From OMSK01 sp902492995 (GTDB taxonomy: Bacteria; Bacillota_I; Bacilli_A; RF39; UBA660): 24,824 nucleotides of DNA. The first letter of the stretch is position 1; every line of letters begins with the position of its first letter. The notes beneath the pieces were generated by a model. That model was not told the DNA's origin, made no database searches, and saw only the letters and a program-made list of their open reading frames with translations. The translations under genes and the position numbers were made by a program. Below are positions 22,797 to 24,824 of this stretch, in pieces. The DNA lies in NCBI GenBank assembly GCA_902492995.1, contig CABUNR010000019.1:1-24824 (forward strand), read 5' to 3'.

Positions 22797-22820
22797 ACCT
22801 AGGAAGAAAATCACCTAGGT
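22797..22820. terminator. Terminator of the rpsP-khpA operon
   Basis: ACCTAGG (22797-22803) pairs with CCTAGGT (22814-22820) around a 10-base loop. TTTTAC follows on the minus strand and ATTTTTATT on the plus strand. Confidence 0.75.
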
Positions 22821-22855
22821 ATTTTTATTATGAGTATTTATTAAATTTTTATGCA

Positions 22856-23101
22856 TTAAAATGCTTCAAAATTTATTTTTATTTTTTTATTATTTTCAAA
22901 ATTACAAGCCGCTGCAATAACAATTGTTCTTATTGCACTAGCTATTACACCCTGTCTACCAATTAATGTAGGCATATCATCACTAGAAGCTAAAACTTCT
23001 ATAGAAATTTCATCATCCGTATCATATTGTTTTACAGATATTAAATCTGGTTGTTTAACAACACTTTTTACTAAAAATTCTGTTATAGGTACTAAATTCA
23101 T
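22856..23101 (-). CDS. khpA: RNA-binding KH-domain protein KhpA
   Basis: This 81-residue protein is a single KH domain with the RNA-binding GXXG loop in TLIGRQGVIASAIR (about 46-59). In Gram-positive bacteria KhpA (YlqC) pairs with KhpB/Jag to bind small and messenger RNAs and influences cell division and translation; that is family knowledge. It lies 2 bp after rpsP, the conserved rpsP-khpA pair. The usual following genes rimM and trmD are absent, since the operon terminates here. An RNA chaperone-type protein beside two candidate small RNAs is notable but may be chance. Confidence 0.93.
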   Translation of the reverse strand: MNLVPITEFLVKSVVKQPDLISVKQYDTDDEISIEVLASSDDMPTLIGRQGVIASAIRTIVIAAACNFENNKKIKINFEAF

Positions 23102-23103
23102 AA

Positions 23104-23388
23104 TTACTTACCTTCTTTTGATACCATTTTTTCTTCATGGTATTTTTTCATAACACCTTGATTACTTAAGATGCTTCTAACTGTATCAGTTGGTTGAGCT
23201 CCTTTTTTTAACCAATCAATAGCTTTTTCTGCATTTATTTTGATTTCAGCAGGATTTTTAGTTGGATCATAATAACCAACTTCATCTATTACTTTTCCAT
23301 CTCTTGGGCTTCTTGAATCAGCTACAACAACACGATAAAATGGTGCTTGTTTTTTTCCCATTCTTTTTAATCTTAATTTAACTGCCAT
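23104..23388 (-). CDS. rpsP: 30S ribosomal protein S16
   Basis: S16 is an assembly protein of the small ribosomal subunit. The 94-residue sequence is unmistakable: AVKLRLKRMGKKQAPFYRVV, then ADSRSPRDGKVIDEVGYYDP, and the NAEKAIDWLKKGAQPTDTVR helix. Length is normal. ATG 23388 is preceded by GAGGGAAAG. It heads a two-gene operon with khpA behind a strong promoter. Confidence 0.98.
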   Translation of the reverse strand: MAVKLRLKRMGKKQAPFYRVVVADSRSPRDGKVIDEVGYYDPTKNPAEIKINAEKAIDWLKKGAQPTDTVRSILSNQGVMKKYHEEKMVSKEGK

Positions 23389-23413
23389 ACACTTTCCCTC
23401 ACTTTCTAAATTG

Positions 23414-23442
23414 ATTGTATCATAATATTATATTGATGTCAA
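23414..23442 (-). promoter_or_regulatory. rpsP promoter
   Basis: On the minus strand TTGACA (23442-23437) and TACAAT (23419-23414) are 17 bp apart, a near-consensus housekeeping promoter. Confidence 0.8.
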
Positions 23443-23467
23443 CCTTTTTTTATTAACACTAAAATAA

Positions 23468-23489
23468 AAATACGTTTTAAAACGTATTT
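23468..23489 (-). terminator. cotE terminator
   Basis: AAATACGTTT and AAACGTATTT form a perfect 22-bp palindrome, followed on the minus strand by TTATTTT. It separates cotE from rpsP. Confidence 0.75.
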
Positions 23490-23490
23490 C

Positions 23491-24036
23491 TTATTTTTTT
23501 TCTTCTTTTATATAATTTTCATTAACTTCCTTATCGATTTCATCTAAAACTTCATCTGAAACATCATCTTCTATTAAATCCCATGGTTCTTCATCATCTT
23601 CAATAGCAATTTTCATCTTCTTTTCGCCTACTATTTCTACTCCCATTTCCTTTTCTATATCAAAGTTTATATTGTTATCTTTATCAATATTTACTTTTAC
23701 ACAATTTGGATTACTTAAAGTTCTTACAATAATTTCTGTATCATCTGATAATGCATCTTTATCTTTTATTTTTAAATTAAATAAATCATTATATTCTATT
23801 TTTTTATTAACAACTGTTGTTTTACTATCTCCTTCATACGAATACCATATATTAACATCATATGAACCATCAACACCTATTTTATCACCCGATTTATATC
23901 CTTTAAATTTGTGATTTATTACCCAACATCCAAGTACTGTTGTAGGTGTTGTTTCAGTTGTTATTGTATAATTATTTTTAAAATATTTTTTACCTTTACC
24001 AATTACTGCTTTAGTAACTATTTCTTTATAAGCCAT
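23491..24036 (-). CDS. cotE: Spore coat morphogenetic protein CotE homologue
   Basis: In Bacillus, CotE assembles the outer coat around the forespore from the mother cell. This protein of 181 residues matches CotE along its length: AYKEIVTKAVIGKGKKYFKN at the start, TTVLGCWVINHKFKGYKSGD, then DGSYDVNIWYSYEGDSKTTVV, and LSNPNCVKVNI, ending in an acidic tail (EDDEEPWDLIEDD) as in known CotE. ATG 24036 aligns with the start of Bacillus CotE and has AGGGGTGAT just upstream. GTG 24051 is in frame but overlaps that site. It is monocistronic and divergent from the gene at 24146. Its presence implies sporulation ability or recent descent from a spore former. The main doubt is whether the full sporulation set exists elsewhere in the genome. 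Confidence 0.92.
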   Translation of the reverse strand: MAYKEIVTKAVIGKGKKYFKNNYTITTETTPTTVLGCWVINHKFKGYKSGDKIGVDGSYDVNIWYSYEGDSKTTVVNKKIEYNDLFNLKIKDKDALSDDTEIIVRTLSNPNCVKVNIDKDNNINFDIEKEMGVEIVGEKKMKIAIEDDEEPWDLIEDDVSDEVLDEIDKEVNENYIKEEKK

Positions 24037-24053
24037 ATCATCACCCCTCACTT

Positions 24054-24080
24054 TAGAATATGCTTATAATTAATAAAAGT
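24054..24080 (-). promoter_or_regulatory. Possible mother-cell (sigma K-like) promoter of cotE
   Basis: On the minus strand AC (24080-24079) is followed after exactly 16 bases by CATATTCTA (24062-24054), fitting the AC-N16-CATANNNTA pattern of sigma K promoters in Bacillus. The predicted start is only about 11 bases before the ATG, which barely includes the ribosome site, so the call is tentative. Confidence 0.4.
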
Positions 24081-24101
24081 GTCTATTTTTATTAAAAATA
24101 T

Positions 24102-24130
24102 TTTACTATTATATAAATATATATTATAAT
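24102..24130 (+). promoter_or_regulatory. Promoter of the hypothetical gene at 24146
   Basis: TTTACT (24102-24107) and TATAAT (24125-24130) are 17 bp apart. The transcript would begin near 24137, giving a leader of about 10 bases that holds GATGGTGA as a weak ribosome site. Confidence 0.5.
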
Positions 24131-24145
24131 TAAGATGGTGATATT

Positions 24146-24721
24146 ATGAATAATATAAGTGATGATATTAGAATAATTTTAATAAATAAAAGTGGCGATA
24201 TGAATGTTATATTTAGTAGTTTTGATATGAGTAATAAAAATACATGTAATTTAAGCGTAACTGATGATATAAATAAAATTAATCTATTTTATAAAAAAGT
24301 TAAAGATACAGTTTATAAAGAAACCGATAATAATGATAAACACTTATTTTATTTAAAACAACATATTAGTGATAATTTAAAAAATGAATTTAAAAATATC
24401 AATATTGAAAACATAAATGATGATTTATTATTATATTATTATTTATCTACAATGGGATATGTCGTTTTTATTAATAGTTTAGAACATATAAATATAATTG
24501 TTACTCCATCAGATTCGATAAGTAATGAACAAGAAAATAGATTGATTGATTTTAATAATTTTTTTGAAAAAAATATCATTTGGAATCTAGCAAATGAAAT
24601 GCATATTGAAACTTTTGAAGATAATGGTAAAAAATATGGAATGTTAGAAGTTGGAAATGTTATTGAAGGAAAATATGAAGATGTTATTAATAAATATTTA
24701 AGCAAAATAAAAAGACATTAG
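24146..24721 (+). CDS. Hypothetical protein, divergent from cotE
   Basis: I do not recognise this 191-residue protein. It has no signal peptide or clear membrane helix, is rich in Asn, Asp, Lys and Ile, and looks alternately helical and strand-forming. A hydrophobic stretch near residues 95-120 (LLLYYYLSTMGYVVFINSLE, then INIIVTP) is probably a buried core. The C-terminus holds KKYGMLEVGNVIEGKYEDVI. ATG 24146 follows GATGGTGATATT. It is monocistronic, with its own promoter and a terminator overlapping its stop codon. Sharing a promoter region with cotE does not by itself suggest a sporulation role. Confidence 0.75.
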   Translation: MNNISDDIRIILINKSGDMNVIFSSFDMSNKNTCNLSVTDDINKINLFYKKVKDTVYKETDNNDKHLFYLKQHISDNLKNEFKNINIENINDDLLLYYYLSTMGYVVFINSLEHINIIVTPSDSISNEQENRLIDFNNFFEKNIIWNLANEMHIETFEDNGKKYGMLEVGNVIEGKYEDVINKYLSKIKRH

Positions 24722-24780
24722 TCTTTTTTATTTTGGGTTGTATTATAAATAGTGTTGGTGAATATAAATCACTACACTAT
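24704..24780 (+). terminator. Two terminators after the hypothetical gene
   Basis: AAAATAAAAAGAC (24704-24716) pairs with GTCTTTTTTATTTT (24721-24734) across the stop codon. A second hairpin, ATAGTGT...ACACTAT with GGTGA/TCAC inside (24749-24780), is followed by TTTTT. The last 40 bases of the window hold nothing else visible. Confidence 0.65.
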
Positions 24781-24824
24781 TTTTATTTAATAAAAAGACA
24801 TAAGTTTGATACAATGTAATTGTT

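Noticed and set aside
1..24824. CRISPR array, tRNA or rRNA genes
   Set aside because: No regularly spaced repeat set, no cloverleaf with a CCA end and no rRNA-like sequence was seen on either strand.

Overview
The window comes from a very AT-rich, Gram-positive-type chromosome of the class Bacilli. Rho-independent terminators and strong AGGAGG ribosome sites are everywhere, and TGG is the tryptophan codon in the proteins read. A clear CotE spore-coat homologue beside rpsP, khpA, mutM and recG points to a spore-forming or spore-derived lineage of small AT-rich Bacilli close to the Mollicutes. The exact taxon cannot be read from the sequence.

Layout. Positions 1-1059 are debris. There is a leftward promoter with two ArsR/SmtB-like operators, the 3' end of an IS3-family transposase (230-361), and the C-terminal half of a tyrosine integrase (362-964) followed by its own arm sites and attachment hairpin. 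This looks like the right end of an older, mostly deleted element. Positions about 1050-19502 are an 18.4 kb integrative mobilizable element. It is bounded by a CTTCAGGGGG core behind a hairpin at each end, and by an identical 19-bp GTACCTA arm repeat inside each end. Positions 19503-24824 are chromosome.

The element. Reading leftward on its left flank is a defence operon: a double-HTH regulator, a GIY-YIG/DUF4357 nuclease, HsdR, HsdM, HsdS, and a last gene carrying a HEPN-type R-X4-H motif. A control region with four copies of a 15-bp operator separates this from the rightward mobility operon: two small proteins, a RepA-like ATPase, a candidate oriT, an atypical MOBV-like relaxase and a tyrosine integrase. 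The right flank reads leftward again: abiEi, abiEii and a 1509-codon Avs-like protein (PD-(D/E)XK nuclease, STAND-type NTPase, long helical C-terminus). These three genes are packed as one operon behind a promoter framed by a 13-bp inverted repeat. No conjugation pore or coupling protein is visible, so transfer would depend on a helper.

The integration target appears to be a small RNA gene, not a tRNA gene. A minus-strand promoter (TTGACA-17-TATAAT) next to recG drives a short RNA whose 3' terminator hairpin is supplied by the element. The older element's hairpin at 1035-1050 has the same fold with two compensatory base-pair swaps. A second small RNA on the other side of recG carries an 11-base terminator loop that is the exact complement of the CCCCCUGAAGA stretch of the first. 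The Avs/AbiE operon, the HEPN gene in the restriction operon, and this paired RNA/attachment-site arrangement are the strongest leads for something undescribed.
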